From contig JBLNBN010000061.1 in the NCBI GenBank assembly GCA_050260015.1, positions 1 through 38,543 of the forward strand: a stretch of DNA of 38,543 nt. The letters are read 5' to 3'. The position numbers and the translations under genes were made by a program. The DNA is from JBLNBN01 sp050260015 (GTDB lineage: Bacteria > Bacteroidota > Ignavibacteria > Kapaibacteriales > UBA2268). Of the stretch, positions 1-7,658 are shown one piece after another. Position 1 is the stretch's first letter, and each line of letters opens with the position of its first letter. The notes beneath the pieces are model-generated. The model was not told where the DNA came from, did not search any database, and saw nothing but the letters and a program-made list of their open reading frames with translations.

Positions 1-800
1 GCGGCGGGGCCGCGCTCGGGCTTAACTGCGTCGACTCCCACGGCGTCGATAATTCTATCCGGGCCTATTCCGCCAGTTAATCGCATTAGGGTTGCGACGG
101 GCTCCTCTTCCTCAAAATTGATAACTTCCGCGCCCTGCGCCCGGGCCATGCTCAAACGCGTCGCCTCGCGATCGACGGCGAAGACCCTACCCGCGCCCTT
201 CAGCATAGCGCTCGCTATGGCGAATTGCCCGACAGGCCCGCAACCGAACACCGCGACCGTATCGCCGTGCTTTATCTCGGCCAGGTCCGCCCCGAAATAA
301 CCCGTCGGGAATATGTCGGAGAGCAATATCGCCTGCTCGTCGCTTACGTTCTTTGGGATTTTGTACAAGGTCATATTTGCAAATGGAATTCTAGCCTTTT
401 CGGCCTGCAAGCCGTCGAACGGGCCGCTCGTCTTGGGGCCGCCGAAGAAGGCCGTTCCCGCATGCTTGCCGTTCGGGTTGGCGTTGTCGCACTGCGAGTA
501 ATACCCCGCGCGGCAATAGGAGCAGTGGCCGCAGGCGATAGTGGAAGTAACTACCACGCGATCGCCTATGTTTAGATTGCGCACGTCGGAGCCTATCTCC
601 TCGACAATTCCGACGGCTTCGTGGCCGAGAATCGTACCCTTCTCCATCATGGGCATCGTGCCGCGAATCATGTGCAGGTCCGTCCCGCAAATGGCCGACG
701 CCGTAATCCTGATAATTGCGTCCGTCGGTTCCTGCAGCCTGGGCTCGGGAACCTCCTCGATCCTAATATCCCCGATGTCGTGAAAAACAACAGCTTTCAT
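1..800 (-). CDS. Zinc-dependent alcohol dehydrogenase, 5' part only
   Basis: Medium-chain zinc dehydrogenase that would oxidise an alcohol (or formaldehyde-type adduct) with NAD(P). The reading frame is open to the left edge, so only the first 266 residues are seen. Visible are the catalytic zinc ligands Cys38 (ICGTDLH) and His60-Glu61 (GHE), and the structural-zinc cysteines Cys90, 93, 96 and 104 (CGHCSYC...C). A Rossmann glycine motif, FGCGPVGQ, follows. The order and the long segment after the structural zinc site resemble the formaldehyde-dehydrogenase-like branch, but the substrate cannot be read. The ATG at 798-800 is preceded by an AAGGGGGG ribosome binding site. No partner gene lies upstream, so it appears to be transcribed alone or as the first gene of a unit continuing off the window. 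Confidence 0.92.
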   Translation of the reverse strand, partial: MKAVVFHDIGDIRIEEVPEPRLQEPTDAIIRITASAICGTDLHMIRGTMPMMEKGTILGHEAVGIVEEIGSDVRNLNIGDRVVVTSTIACGHCSYCRAGYYSQCDNANPNGKHAGTAFFGGPKTSGPFDGLQAEKARIPFANMTLYKIPKNVSDEQAILLSDIFPTGYFGADLAEIKHGDTVAVFGCGPVGQFAIASAMLKGAGRVFAVDREATRLSMARAQGAEVINFEEEEPVATLMRLTGGIGPDRIIDAVGVDAVKPERGPA

Positions 801-1183
801 ATTTCCCCCCTTGACAATAATCTTAAAATCGACTTATTTGAGACTCACAACAGGGGTTAATATTTTGTATTATAAAGACTTATAAACTTTTGGCTTGTCA
901 GCCGAGAAAATATAATGAACGATATGAGGTTTTTATGGACAATTAATTAAATAAATTCATAAATGAGAAATAATATCTGATAATTTGGAATGCATCGGAT
1001 AAAGATTAGTTGAAATCAATTTTATATAGTCTCGAAGCGAGAGGTTTTGGTATTCCAAACGATAACTTGTTCTTCCTAAAATGCGTTTCAGCATGTTAGG
1101 TTAACCAGATAAATCCTGGTTCATACAACAAAGGCGGATACTTTTATCCGCCTCTGCAAAAACTAAATAAAAATCAATGTTTA
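801..1183. other. Gene-free AT-rich spacer
   Basis: This 383-base stretch holds the upstream region of the dehydrogenase gene (right to left) and the downstream region of the Asp-box gene. I see no coding potential. Near 1035 there is a short CTCG-AAG-CGAG palindrome, at 1103-1121 a 6-bp AACCAG/CTGGTT hairpin, and at 1133-1152 the hairpin listed separately. No convincing TAnnTTTG promoter element was found. Confidence 0.6.
1133..1152 (-). terminator. Hairpin after the secreted-protein operon
   Basis: GGCGGATA and TATCCGCC form a perfect 8-bp stem with a 4-base loop, 32 bases beyond the stop of the preceding minus-strand gene. On the minus strand it is followed by TTTGTTGT, a weak U-tract. 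It is a plausible rho-independent terminator of the 5775-to-1184 operon. Confidence 0.6.
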
Positions 1184-2500
1184 TCAATTGATCTTCACGA
1201 ACTTCCCTACTCTCCCGCCGCCCCTGATAAAATACACGCCCGCGGGCAGTCGGGATATGTCAATTCTTTCCTCGTCGGTCGTAGCTTCCAATACCTTCAC
1301 GCCGAGCTGGGAATATATCTCAATTCTGTCGCTGGGCAAAGAAGGAATTGAAATGAAGTCCTTCACGGGGTTGGGGGAAATCTCCATATTTATCGCTTTG
1401 GGGTCGCTTGCCGAGAGGTTCTCGTCGTAGAGGAATATCTCGCCAAGATTATATACTGTCAATAATATACGCTTCGTATTATTTGTCGGCAGCTCTAAGT
1501 CCGATATACCATCCTTAGAAAATCCGACAAAAGAAGTGTCGGCTTCCCAAACGGCTCCTCCGTTCGTGGTACGCCATATTGAGCGCTGAATACTATAGGC
1601 GATACCTTCGCTTTTATTTACAAATTGAATACCATTTAAGCCCGCATTGTTATTCGAAGACATTGTATCAAGCTGCGTTTCCCAGTTTTCGCCTGCGTCG
1701 GTCGTATGCAGTATAACGCTTCTTCCGCTTTTTTCCGCGACTTGAAAATCTGAAAATCCAACAATCCACCCCTCCGACTGATCAATAAAGAATATGTCGT
1801 AGGGATGAAAAGTAGGATTTGATAAAAGATTTTTTTTCCAGGTCCAGCTACCCCCTCCGTCCGTAGATTTATAAAAAGCCGAATATGTAGACGTTCCCTC
1901 GTATCTCAGTCCGCATACGTATATATTGTCCTCGATAATGCAGGCCTTTTCGAAGAATCTAAGTTCGTTTTTAATGCTTTTAGTTATCGTATCCCAGGTT
2001 ACGCCCGAGTTGGTAGTTCTCGCTATGTTGAAGTTGTTCATAACGAAACCGTTTAATGAATCTTTAAAATCTATATGGACTATGTCGTCGGGTGGTAAAA
2101 GCGTATCTACGGTAAAGGTCTTTCCGCCATCTCTTGAAATGGTAACCTCGCCGCCCTGATGCCCGCCGATAATCAAGTTCGGCGTGACGAAATCAAGTCG
2201 CATTAACGGGTAAAACATCGGCGGCTCTTTGCCTATGGGCATTCCCCAATCATTGTAAATCGTCTTAGCGCTATCGGCAAAGAGGGTTCGCCATGTCGCC
2301 CCTCCGTCCGCGCTGCTCAATATAAATGAATCGCCGAGTAGGGGAACGCCCTGAACAATACAATTTAAGCTGTCGGCGCAACTGATGCAATACATCGGAG
2401 TATTTCTGTTCTCGCGATATTTAAACAGACGCCTCCAACCGGCCTGCGTAACCTCCGGCAATAGAACTAAAATTAAGGCAATAAGTATCTTTATTCTCAT
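1184..2500 (-). CDS. Secreted Asp-box (Ycf48/BNR-like) protein with T9SS sorting domain
   Basis: A 438-residue exported protein of unknown role. An N-terminal signal peptide (about residues 1-20, ending near TQAG) is followed by at least six Asp-box-type motifs of the form S/T-x-D/N-G-G-x-T/S-W/F (for example SADGGATW, STDGGGSW, TTDAGENW, TTNGGAVW). These indicate a beta-propeller like Ycf48/sialidase-type repeats. The last 70 or so residues, beginning SPNPVKD and containing DISRLPAGVYFIRG, form a type A sorting domain recognised by the type IX secretion system, so the protein is probably delivered to the cell surface or medium. It is the last gene of a five-gene minus-strand run, 11 bases after the DUF1573 gene. 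It has the same architecture as the proteins at 3206-4600 and 10177-11385. Confidence 0.85.
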   Translation of the reverse strand: MRIKILIALILVLLPEVTQAGWRRLFKYRENRNTPMYCISCADSLNCIVQGVPLLGDSFILSSADGGATWRTLFADSAKTIYNDWGMPIGKEPPMFYPLMRLDFVTPNLIIGGHQGGEVTISRDGGKTFTVDTLLPPDDIVHIDFKDSLNGFVMNNFNIARTTNSGVTWDTITKSIKNELRFFEKACIIEDNIYVCGLRYEGTSTYSAFYKSTDGGGSWTWKKNLLSNPTFHPYDIFFIDQSEGWIVGFSDFQVAEKSGRSVILHTTDAGENWETQLDTMSSNNNAGLNGIQFVNKSEGIAYSIQRSIWRTTNGGAVWEADTSFVGFSKDGISDLELPTNNTKRILLTVYNLGEIFLYDENLSASDPKAINMEISPNPVKDFISIPSLPSDRIEIYSQLGVKVLEATTDEERIDISRLPAGVYFIRGGGRVGKFVKIN

Positions 2501-2511
2501 AGTATTATTCC

Positions 2512-3201
2512 TTATCTGGCAGTTTCCATAATAAACGTATACTCAAGCTCGGGAACAGTCTTCGAGGTTGTGTAAAGAATTAGTTTTGAAATCGTTGCGC
2601 TTCTTTGGTTAGCTTTTATCTTGAAGTCAAGCGCTTTTGATGAATGTTGCGGAATTGTACAGTTTTCAGGAACAGTAGAAATTAACGTAAATAAATTTGG
2701 ATCTGAAATTTTGGCTTCAGTTATTTTGATCTCATTCTCTCCTGAATTGATAAGTTCTAACTTATAAGTTGCAGTATCCCCAAATCTCATATTAAAAATA
2801 CCGCCGAGTTTCTTTGGGACGCTCTCAAGGTCGCGATAGACTTCAGCGTGGATGTTTATATCTTTTTTAAGATGAGCGGAGTCGTTAGTGTTAAAATATA
2901 TGTGGTAAACTCGTTCGCCGTTAATTTCCCTTAAATCAATCTTATACCCCGCCGTCGCCGAATCATTCGGACCAATCTTACGTTTATCGATATTGAACGA
3001 AGTGCAGCTGCAGGAAGCGGCCATCGAGATTATTTCGAGCGTGTCGTCGCCCCTGTTGTAAACCGTAAATCGGTTATCGACCACGCGCGGGTTTACGATC
3101 CCTAAGTCGATTCTATCGGAATCGTTTACAAATATTGCGGGTCGTGCATGCGAGCCGTAAACGACTGCCAGCAGGCATATAGCAAGTAAGGTATGCTTCA
3201 T
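2512..3201 (-). CDS. Secreted DUF1573 (ASH-like) protein
   Basis: A 229-residue exported protein with a signal peptide (about residues 1-19). Two immunoglobulin-like beta-sandwich segments can be seen. The first carries the typical DUF1573 pattern, VYNRGDDTLEI then SCSCTSF, in which a glycine/aspartate turn is followed by the S-C-x-C-T motif. The second, about residues 135-229, has LELINSGENEIKI and resembles ASH/HYDIN-type repeats. DUF1573 proteins in Bacteroidota are usually secreted and lack a known biochemical role. The gene sits 4 bases downstream of one Asp-box/T9SS gene and 11 bases upstream of another, so all three are probably co-transcribed. No sorting domain is visible on this one. 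Confidence 0.8.
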   Translation of the reverse strand: MKHTLLAICLLAVVYGSHARPAIFVNDSDRIDLGIVNPRVVDNRFTVYNRGDDTLEIISMAASCSCTSFNIDKRKIGPNDSATAGYKIDLREINGERVYHIYFNTNDSAHLKKDINIHAEVYRDLESVPKKLGGIFNMRFGDTATYKLELINSGENEIKITEAKISDPNLFTLISTVPENCTIPQHSSKALDFKIKANQRSATISKLILYTTSKTVPELEYTFIMETAR

Positions 3202-3205
3202 AATC

Positions 3206-4600
3206 TTACTCGCATAATAATCGTTTTAGATAAACCTGGCCGTTTGCGTTGATCATCACGAAAACTATTCTACTTGTTCCTATTTCCCGACTTGAAATTC
3301 TAACAGGGGAGTTTGACGCAGCGTCGCTTTTATATAGCGTTTTCCCCGTTATGTCATAGATAGTAAATCCGTTGATTAAGTAAGCGGATGGCGAGGATAT
3401 TTCAATTTCTTGCGTACTATTTTCGTACTCGCAATAGATTTCTTCTTTGTCGCCGTCGCTTACGCTCTTAGGGATATTCAGATTGTTGAATATAAATACT
3501 TTATTTATCCCGAAGAATACCATTTTATTATCCGCTTTTACCATGGAGTATTTCCTATTTGCCTTACTAAGCGAATCATAATAATTAGTATAGTATCGAT
3601 CGCCGAAAGCGGTAACTTCGTCGAGGATCTGCGTCCAGTGCGCGCCGCCGTCGAACGTCAGCATTACTTTTGCCGTGTTCTCGCAGGCCATACCGACGGC
3701 GCTGTTGTCAAAAAACGCTATTGAAGTTATATAATCAAAACCTGTCTCAGTAAAAGCCAACAGCTGCGCTTCCCAGGTTTTTCCTAAGTCGGGGGAAAAA
3801 TATATGTATTTATACAATTCAGCGCCGTGATTAGTGGGAGAAGCGCCGGATATCCATAAGGAATCATTACGGAGATAGTACTTAGGATAATCTATTTTCC
3901 TTGGAAAGCTACGTAGTTCCGACCAAGTGCGGCCAAAATCTTTACTTATAGCTAAAAATTCTTTTTTTATTGAAGAATTAAATATTTGGACCAACAGTGT
4001 ATTCGATTCTCCAAAGTATTGTAAAGAATGAATAAAGATCGTATCTTTTCCAAACGGATTTGGAAAACCGTCCATCCTTTCCCAGCTCTCTCCTCCGTCC
4101 GAAGTCGAATAGAGAGCATTAAGATAATCGCTGAGAATTCCGTTTAGAGAGTCTTTAAAGATTATTTTCTGTAGGGAGTTACCTTTGAAAATATCTAACT
4201 TTATTTGCCTCGCTGGTTTTGACAGATCGTCTACAATTAAGATATTGCCCCAGGCGGATTTATAGTTAACTATGCTGTCCGCTACGGCAATTATTTTGTT
4301 ATTCGCCGTCAATGTAAAGTCTTTAACGACAAGGCCAAAACTACGAAAGGGGTCTAATCCATTCCATGTATTTAGATTATCTGTAGAATAAGCATTATAG
4401 CCTGCCAGCCACATTTTCCCGTTATAGTGAATTATTTTGTTGAAGGGCAATATCTTCCAGGGATCATTCTCCGGATTGTAATCTTTAATATTCCACTTAT
4501 AGAAAATTGTATCTTTTCCAATAACAACATTAGGGTTATTATCTGCCTTGCTGGTAAGGGTCGCCATTATTATCAGAACAAATACTATAATAGGTTTCAT
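3206..4600 (-). CDS. Secreted Asp-box protein with divergent T9SS-type C-terminus
   Basis: A 464-residue protein with a signal peptide (about residues 1-19, ending TSKA). Asp-box-like motifs occur along the chain (STSDGGESW, SKDFGRTW, SPDLGKTW, TFDGGAHW), suggesting a beta-propeller fold of the Ycf48/BNR class. The C-terminal 80 residues (INGFTIYDITGKTLYKS ... VYLKRLLCE) keep the strand pattern of a type A sorting domain, although the usual PNP start is degenerate. The role is unknown. It is a paralogue in architecture of the proteins at 1184-2500 and 10177-11385. The ATG at 4600 has an AAGGGA ribosome binding site 7 bases upstream. Confidence 0.8.
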   Translation of the reverse strand: MKPIIVFVLIIMATLTSKADNNPNVVIGKDTIFYKWNIKDYNPENDPWKILPFNKIIHYNGKMWLAGYNAYSTDNLNTWNGLDPFRSFGLVVKDFTLTANNKIIAVADSIVNYKSAWGNILIVDDLSKPARQIKLDIFKGNSLQKIIFKDSLNGILSDYLNALYSTSDGGESWERMDGFPNPFGKDTIFIHSLQYFGESNTLLVQIFNSSIKKEFLAISKDFGRTWSELRSFPRKIDYPKYYLRNDSLWISGASPTNHGAELYKYIYFSPDLGKTWEAQLLAFTETGFDYITSIAFFDNSAVGMACENTAKVMLTFDGGAHWTQILDEVTAFGDRYYTNYYDSLSKANRKYSMVKADNKMVFFGINKVFIFNNLNIPKSVSDGDKEEIYCEYENSTQEIEISSPSAYLINGFTIYDITGKTLYKSDAASNSPVRISSREIGTSRIVFVMINANGQVYLKRLLCE

Positions 4601-4643
4601 CGGTTATCCCTTGTATGAAAATTTTTAGCTGTTTTTTATCACT

Positions 4644-4685
4644 GCCTCCTTTCGGTAAAAACAATAGAATCTACAGAAAGGAGGC
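4644..4685 (-). promoter_or_regulatory. 10-bp hairpin with anti-SD/SD-like arms
   Basis: GCCTCCTTTC (4644-4653) and GAAAGGAGGC (4676-4685) pair perfectly around a 22-base loop in the 107-base gap between two genes of the secreted operon. In the minus-strand RNA the downstream arm reads GAAAGGAGG, a strong Shine-Dalgarno-like string, and the upstream arm is its exact complement. No U-tract follows, so it is not a typical terminator. It may be a processing or stability hairpin. No function can be assigned. Confidence 0.4.
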
Positions 4686-4707
4686 ATAGTCTTTCTTTAA
4701 AGTCTCG

Positions 4708-5166
4708 TTATTTGACCTTAATAGCCTTATCGTAAGTTACCGAACCTTCCGTTTCCAACGAAAAAGTGATCAACCCGCTATTGAAGTCCTTCAAGTTGAC
4801 CGCTATAGAATTCTTTCCAAGGACCAAAGCGCCCTCATAAAGCGCTCGCTTTTCGCTGTTGACTAAAGCGAAGACTTTGATATGACCGGCTTTTGGAGAT
4901 TCAAACTCTATTGTCGATGCGTCCGTTATAGGGTTAGGGAAAATTCTAACGTCAGTTACCTTTGCGGTGTAGTTGGAATTTTCGCTTGCCTGCGCCTTTT
5001 GCGTAAACTCTTTAATGTCGTAAGGCAGGCTCTCGGCAAGATGGCGGCCGTCCGGGAAGGCGATTACAACCGTCGTCGGTCGACTGCGAAATGATTTGTT
5101 TTGCCCAAACGAAGTATTTGGGAGACTTAAACAGATCATTATGAAAAGCATTATAGTTGTTTTCAT
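4708..5166 (-). CDS. Small secreted protein with T9SS type A sorting domain
   Basis: A 152-residue protein with a signal peptide (about residues 1-21, ending SFG-Q) and a short spacer of about 50 residues. The rest is a type A sorting domain: it starts near VRIFPNPITDASTIEFESP and ends with a SVTYDKAIKVK strand. The cargo region is too small for a recognisable enzymatic domain, so this may be an adhesin-like or structural surface peptide, or a carrier for the cysteine-rich protein encoded 15 bases upstream. It lies in the middle of the five-gene minus-strand run. Function unknown. Confidence 0.75.
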   Translation of the reverse strand: MKTTIMLFIMICLSLPNTSFGQNKSFRSRPTTVVIAFPDGRHLAESLPYDIKEFTQKAQASENSNYTAKVTDVRIFPNPITDASTIEFESPKAGHIKVFALVNSEKRALYEGALVLGKNSIAVNLKDFNSGLITFSLETEGSVTYDKAIKVK

Positions 5167-5181
5167 GTCGCGATCCTCCCC

Positions 5182-5775
5182 TTATGGGCACCAGTTAAAG
5201 CACTGTTGATGACTTTCGGAACCTATGAGGCCCAAGCAAGACTGAGGGATATAAGTTTGAGGATTCACATACGCGACGCCTTGCCCATCAACACATACTG
5301 AGTATGTTTTGCAGCAAGGCGGAGCTCCGTCGCAGTTATAGAAATACCATCCTGAACCCTTAGGCCCGATGCTTCTATAGACTTTTTCCCAGCATGCTGG
5401 ACCAGACACCAAGTATTGGGTTATGCATTGGTATTTTTCGGGAAAAGGAAATGGATTTCGTGCTGGATCGCCCAATACTCTTCCTATGATGTAGTTTTGG
5501 GTATTGTTATCCAGCGAATAGAAACCACATTGATCTGTGTAAACTGCCATAATGACGTTTACTTTCATCTCGTAAATTGTTTGCCCATTGCACGTAATTG
5601 TTCTGTATTGTATTTCATACCATACAAAACAATCAGTATTGCCGAAATGGACTGAGTCTATTTGAGATTGAAATGGCGGATTGTCGCAGTTTTCAAAGCA
5701 GGGATTGCCTTGAGCGTAGGAAGCGATGAAAGCGAACGTAAAAAGAACGATCACTAAAAGCGCGAATTTTTTCAT
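5182..5775 (-). CDS. Cysteine-rich secreted protein of unknown function
   Basis: A 197-residue protein I do not recognise. A clear signal peptide (about residues 1-21, ending SYA-Q) is followed by a mature part with 14 cysteines, including a Cys-Cys pair in APPCCKTYSVC and a final FNWCP. This is consistent with several disulphides in the periplasm or outside the cell. It is rich in aromatic residues and has no sorting domain of its own. It is the first gene of the five-gene secreted-protein operon, 15 bases ahead of a small T9SS protein, so the two could act together. The start at 5775 is the only ATG giving the signal peptide. Confidence 0.7.
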   Translation of the reverse strand: MKKFALLVIVLFTFAFIASYAQGNPCFENCDNPPFQSQIDSVHFGNTDCFVWYEIQYRTITCNGQTIYEMKVNVIMAVYTDQCGFYSLDNNTQNYIIGRVLGDPARNPFPFPEKYQCITQYLVSGPACWEKVYRSIGPKGSGWYFYNCDGAPPCCKTYSVCVDGQGVAYVNPQTYIPQSCLGLIGSESHQQCFNWCP

Positions 5776-5855
5776 TATTAAACCGTTTGATTGTTCTGAA
5801 ATCGTTAATTATGATCTGTCAGCCATAAGCCTCATCAAAACAAATTTTCAAACCC

Positions 5856-5932
5856 GGCTTATAGCATAAGCCTCTTTGCCGGTAACTCGCGATTAAAAGC
5901 CAAGGGTAAACGCCGGCTATCCGCCCTTGGCT
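5856..5932 (-). promoter_or_regulatory. Two hairpins upstream of the secreted-protein operon
   Basis: A 7-bp stem with a 3-base loop (5856-5872) and a 9-bp stem with a 17-base loop (5898-5932) lie 81 to 157 bases upstream of the first gene. The sequence CATAAGCCTC also occurs twice here. They could fold in the 5' leader if transcription starts further right, but no promoter was identified. Confidence 0.35.
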
Positions 5933-6239
5933 AACCCACAATGCCGTTCATATTTTCTCCTGCCGATTAATAGAAAAATAATTTGGGAGAATTGACGGCG
6001 TCCAAAGTAAAAAAAAAAAAAACAGAAAAGCAAGCAATATTTTCTAAATTATAAGTTTTTCCAAATTATACCATAAGTAGCGGGCGCGAAAAAGTAACCG
6101 CCTTTTAATTTATAGTTAACTTGTGCAGATAAAGCCTGAATGGGCAAGGCCTCCCATCGTTCACGCGCTCCGCGCCGGAATGCAGTACGAACGCTCCGCC
6201 TTTATTTCTTTGACGCACGTTCCCGCGGCTCCGCCGCAG

Positions 6240-6440
6240 AAAAGATGGAGGGGGGGTGTGCATCTTTGGTTACAGATGTAGAACCGCTAAGCGGTTCGTA
6301 GGATATAAGCTCTTTATAAATTTTTTGCGTCGAAAATCTATTGAATAGTACGCCGATAGTTACGCCGTAGGCGTTTTACATCTGTAACAGGCGCTTTGCG
6401 TCGAAAACGATACGCCGAAGGCGTTGGACAAGTAACTCGG
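6240..6440. repeat. REP/MITE-like palindromic repeat cluster
   Basis: GTTACAGATGT at 6269-6279 is matched by its exact complement ACATCTGTAAC at 6378-6388, giving 11-bp terminal inverted repeats around a 120-base unit. Inside are the palindromes GAACCGC-TAA-GCGGTTC (6281-6297) and ACGCCGTAGGCGT (near 6362-6374). TTTGCGTCGAAAA occurs twice (near 6325 and 6404), and a further ACGCCGAAGGCGT copy follows. The unit looks like a small non-coding mobile or REP-type element. Related but degenerate strings occur near 10006-10108. Confidence 0.55.
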
Positions 6441-6505
6441 CTTTCGTCATTTACCTCTTGAGTAATTTGGCGGAACATATTTATAGAATTAAAAGGAGTA
6501 TATAT

Positions 6506-6542
6506 AAAAAACCGTATTCCTAATTGAGAAATACGGTTTTTT
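6506..6542 (-). terminator. Rho-independent terminator of arsM-acr3
   Basis: AAAAAACCGTATT (6506-6518) and AATACGGTTTTTT (6530-6542) form a 13-bp stem with an 11-base loop, 24 bases past the acr3 stop. Read on the minus strand the stem ends in a run of T, as expected for intrinsic termination. The symmetry means it would work in both directions. Confidence 0.85.
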
Positions 6543-6565
6543 ATCAATTGAACGTTATTAAGCCG

Positions 6566-7645
6566 TTACCCTGGGATTAATTCCTTGGACGCCTGCGTAT
6601 ATTCCTTAGCAAAGTACTTCTTCCTTATCCTCAACGCAACGTTTACAAGGCCGATTAAGACCGGAACCTCGACGAGGGGGCCTATTACGGCCGCGAACGC
6701 CTCCCCGGAATTTATTCCAAATACGGCCACGGCCACGGCTATCGCCAACTCGAAGTTGTTGCTGGCCGCAGTGAAGGAGAGCGTCGCGGTCTTCGGGTAG
6801 TCCGCGCCGATTTTCCTGCCCATATAAAACGAAATAAAAAACATTACGACGAAATAGATCAACAGCGGTATAGCTATCCTGACCACGTCGAAGGGGATCC
6901 TGACTATATATTCCCCTTTTAGCGAGAACATCACTAAGATTGTAAATAGAAGCGCAATCAGCGTGATCGGGCTGATCCTTGGAATAAATACCCTTTCGTA
7001 CCATTCCCTGCCCTTAAGCTTTATCAGGCTGAACCTGCTCAGCGCGCCCGCAATAAAAGGGATACCCAAATAAATAAAGACGCTCTCGGCGATTTGACCG
7101 ATAGTGATATCGACCTTGAAAGATTGAAGTCCCAACCAACCCGGCAAGACCGTTAGGAATACGTACGCATATACGGAGAAGAATAACACCTGGAAAATGG
7201 AATTGAACGCTACGAGCGCCGCGGCATACTCCGTATCGCCCTTCGCAAGTTCGTTCCACACGATCACCATCGCGATGCAACGCGCGAGGCCGATCATGAT
7301 AAGCCCCGCCATGTAATGGGGATGGTCGGGCAGCAATAGTACCGCCAGCGCGAACATCAGGATCGGGCCGATGATCCAATTCTGCACCAAGGACAGGCCG
7401 AGTACTTTAAAGTTCCTGAATACGTCGCCGAGTTCCTCGTACTTGACCTTGGCGAGCGGCGGATACATCATTAAGATCAAGCCTATCGCTATGGGGATAT
7501 TCGTAGCGCCGCTGTTGAATTGCGACCAGAAGCCGGCGACGCCCGGGGAAAAGTACCCCAACGCCACGCCGGCTCCCATAGCCGCAAATATCCATACGGT
7601 AAGATATCTATCTAAAAACGAGAGTTTTTTAGTTATTTTTTCCAT
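6566..7645 (-). CDS. acr3: Arsenite efflux transporter, ACR3 family
   Basis: Exports arsenite (trivalent arsenic) across the cytoplasmic membrane as a secondary antiporter. At 359 residues with about ten predicted membrane segments it has the normal size for ACR3 and is unlike the 12-helix ArsB. The family's essential cysteine is present as Cys123 in GLARCIAMVIVW. The conserved acidic residue of the later helix is Glu299 in SNNFELAIAVAVAVFG, with PLVEVPV following. The gene lies 13 bases after arsM, so methylation and efflux are co-expressed. An ArsR-type operator upstream of arsM should make both arsenic-inducible. A strong terminator follows. Confidence 0.95.
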   Translation of the reverse strand: MEKITKKLSFLDRYLTVWIFAAMGAGVALGYFSPGVAGFWSQFNSGATNIPIAIGLILMMYPPLAKVKYEELGDVFRNFKVLGLSLVQNWIIGPILMFALAVLLLPDHPHYMAGLIMIGLARCIAMVIVWNELAKGDTEYAAALVAFNSIFQVLFFSVYAYVFLTVLPGWLGLQSFKVDITIGQIAESVFIYLGIPFIAGALSRFSLIKLKGREWYERVFIPRISPITLIALLFTILVMFSLKGEYIVRIPFDVVRIAIPLLIYFVVMFFISFYMGRKIGADYPKTATLSFTAASNNFELAIAVAVAVFGINSGEAFAAVIGPLVEVPVLIGLVNVALRIRKKYFAKEYTQASKELIPG

Positions 7646-7658
7646 TTTCTATTGAGAA

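Larger units (their letters stand above)
5776..6565. other. Gene-free region with hairpins and repeats
   Basis: No credible gene is seen in these 790 bases. The left part is the leader side of the secreted-protein operon and holds two clean hairpins: GGCTTAT-AGC-ATAAGCC at 5856-5872, and AGCCAAGGG/CCCTTGGCT at 5898-5932. A run of 14 A lies at 6009-6022. At 6074-6087 is TAAGTAGCGGGCGC, which recurs inverted at 32771-32784. The right part is the palindromic repeat cluster (6240-6440) and the terminator of the arsenic operon (6506-6542). Confidence 0.65.

Noticed and set aside
391..690. Antisense or frame-shifted open frames over the dehydrogenase gene
   Set aside because: The dehydrogenase frame has all zinc ligands and is open to the window edge, so the overlapping frames are by-products of GC-rich codons.
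1184..2500. Sialidase assignment from the Asp-box motifs
   Set aside because: Asp-boxes occur in many beta-propellers; the catalytic arginine/tyrosine pattern of sialidases was not seen, so only the fold is claimed.
6009..6022. Run of 14 A as a phase-variable tract
   Set aside because: It is in a gene-free region and not clearly within a promoter, so there is no sign that length changes would switch a gene.
6338..6547. Minus-strand open frame of 69 codons between the repeats and acr3
   Set aside because: It is made of the palindromic repeats and the terminator stem, has a basic low-complexity product and no ribosome binding site.
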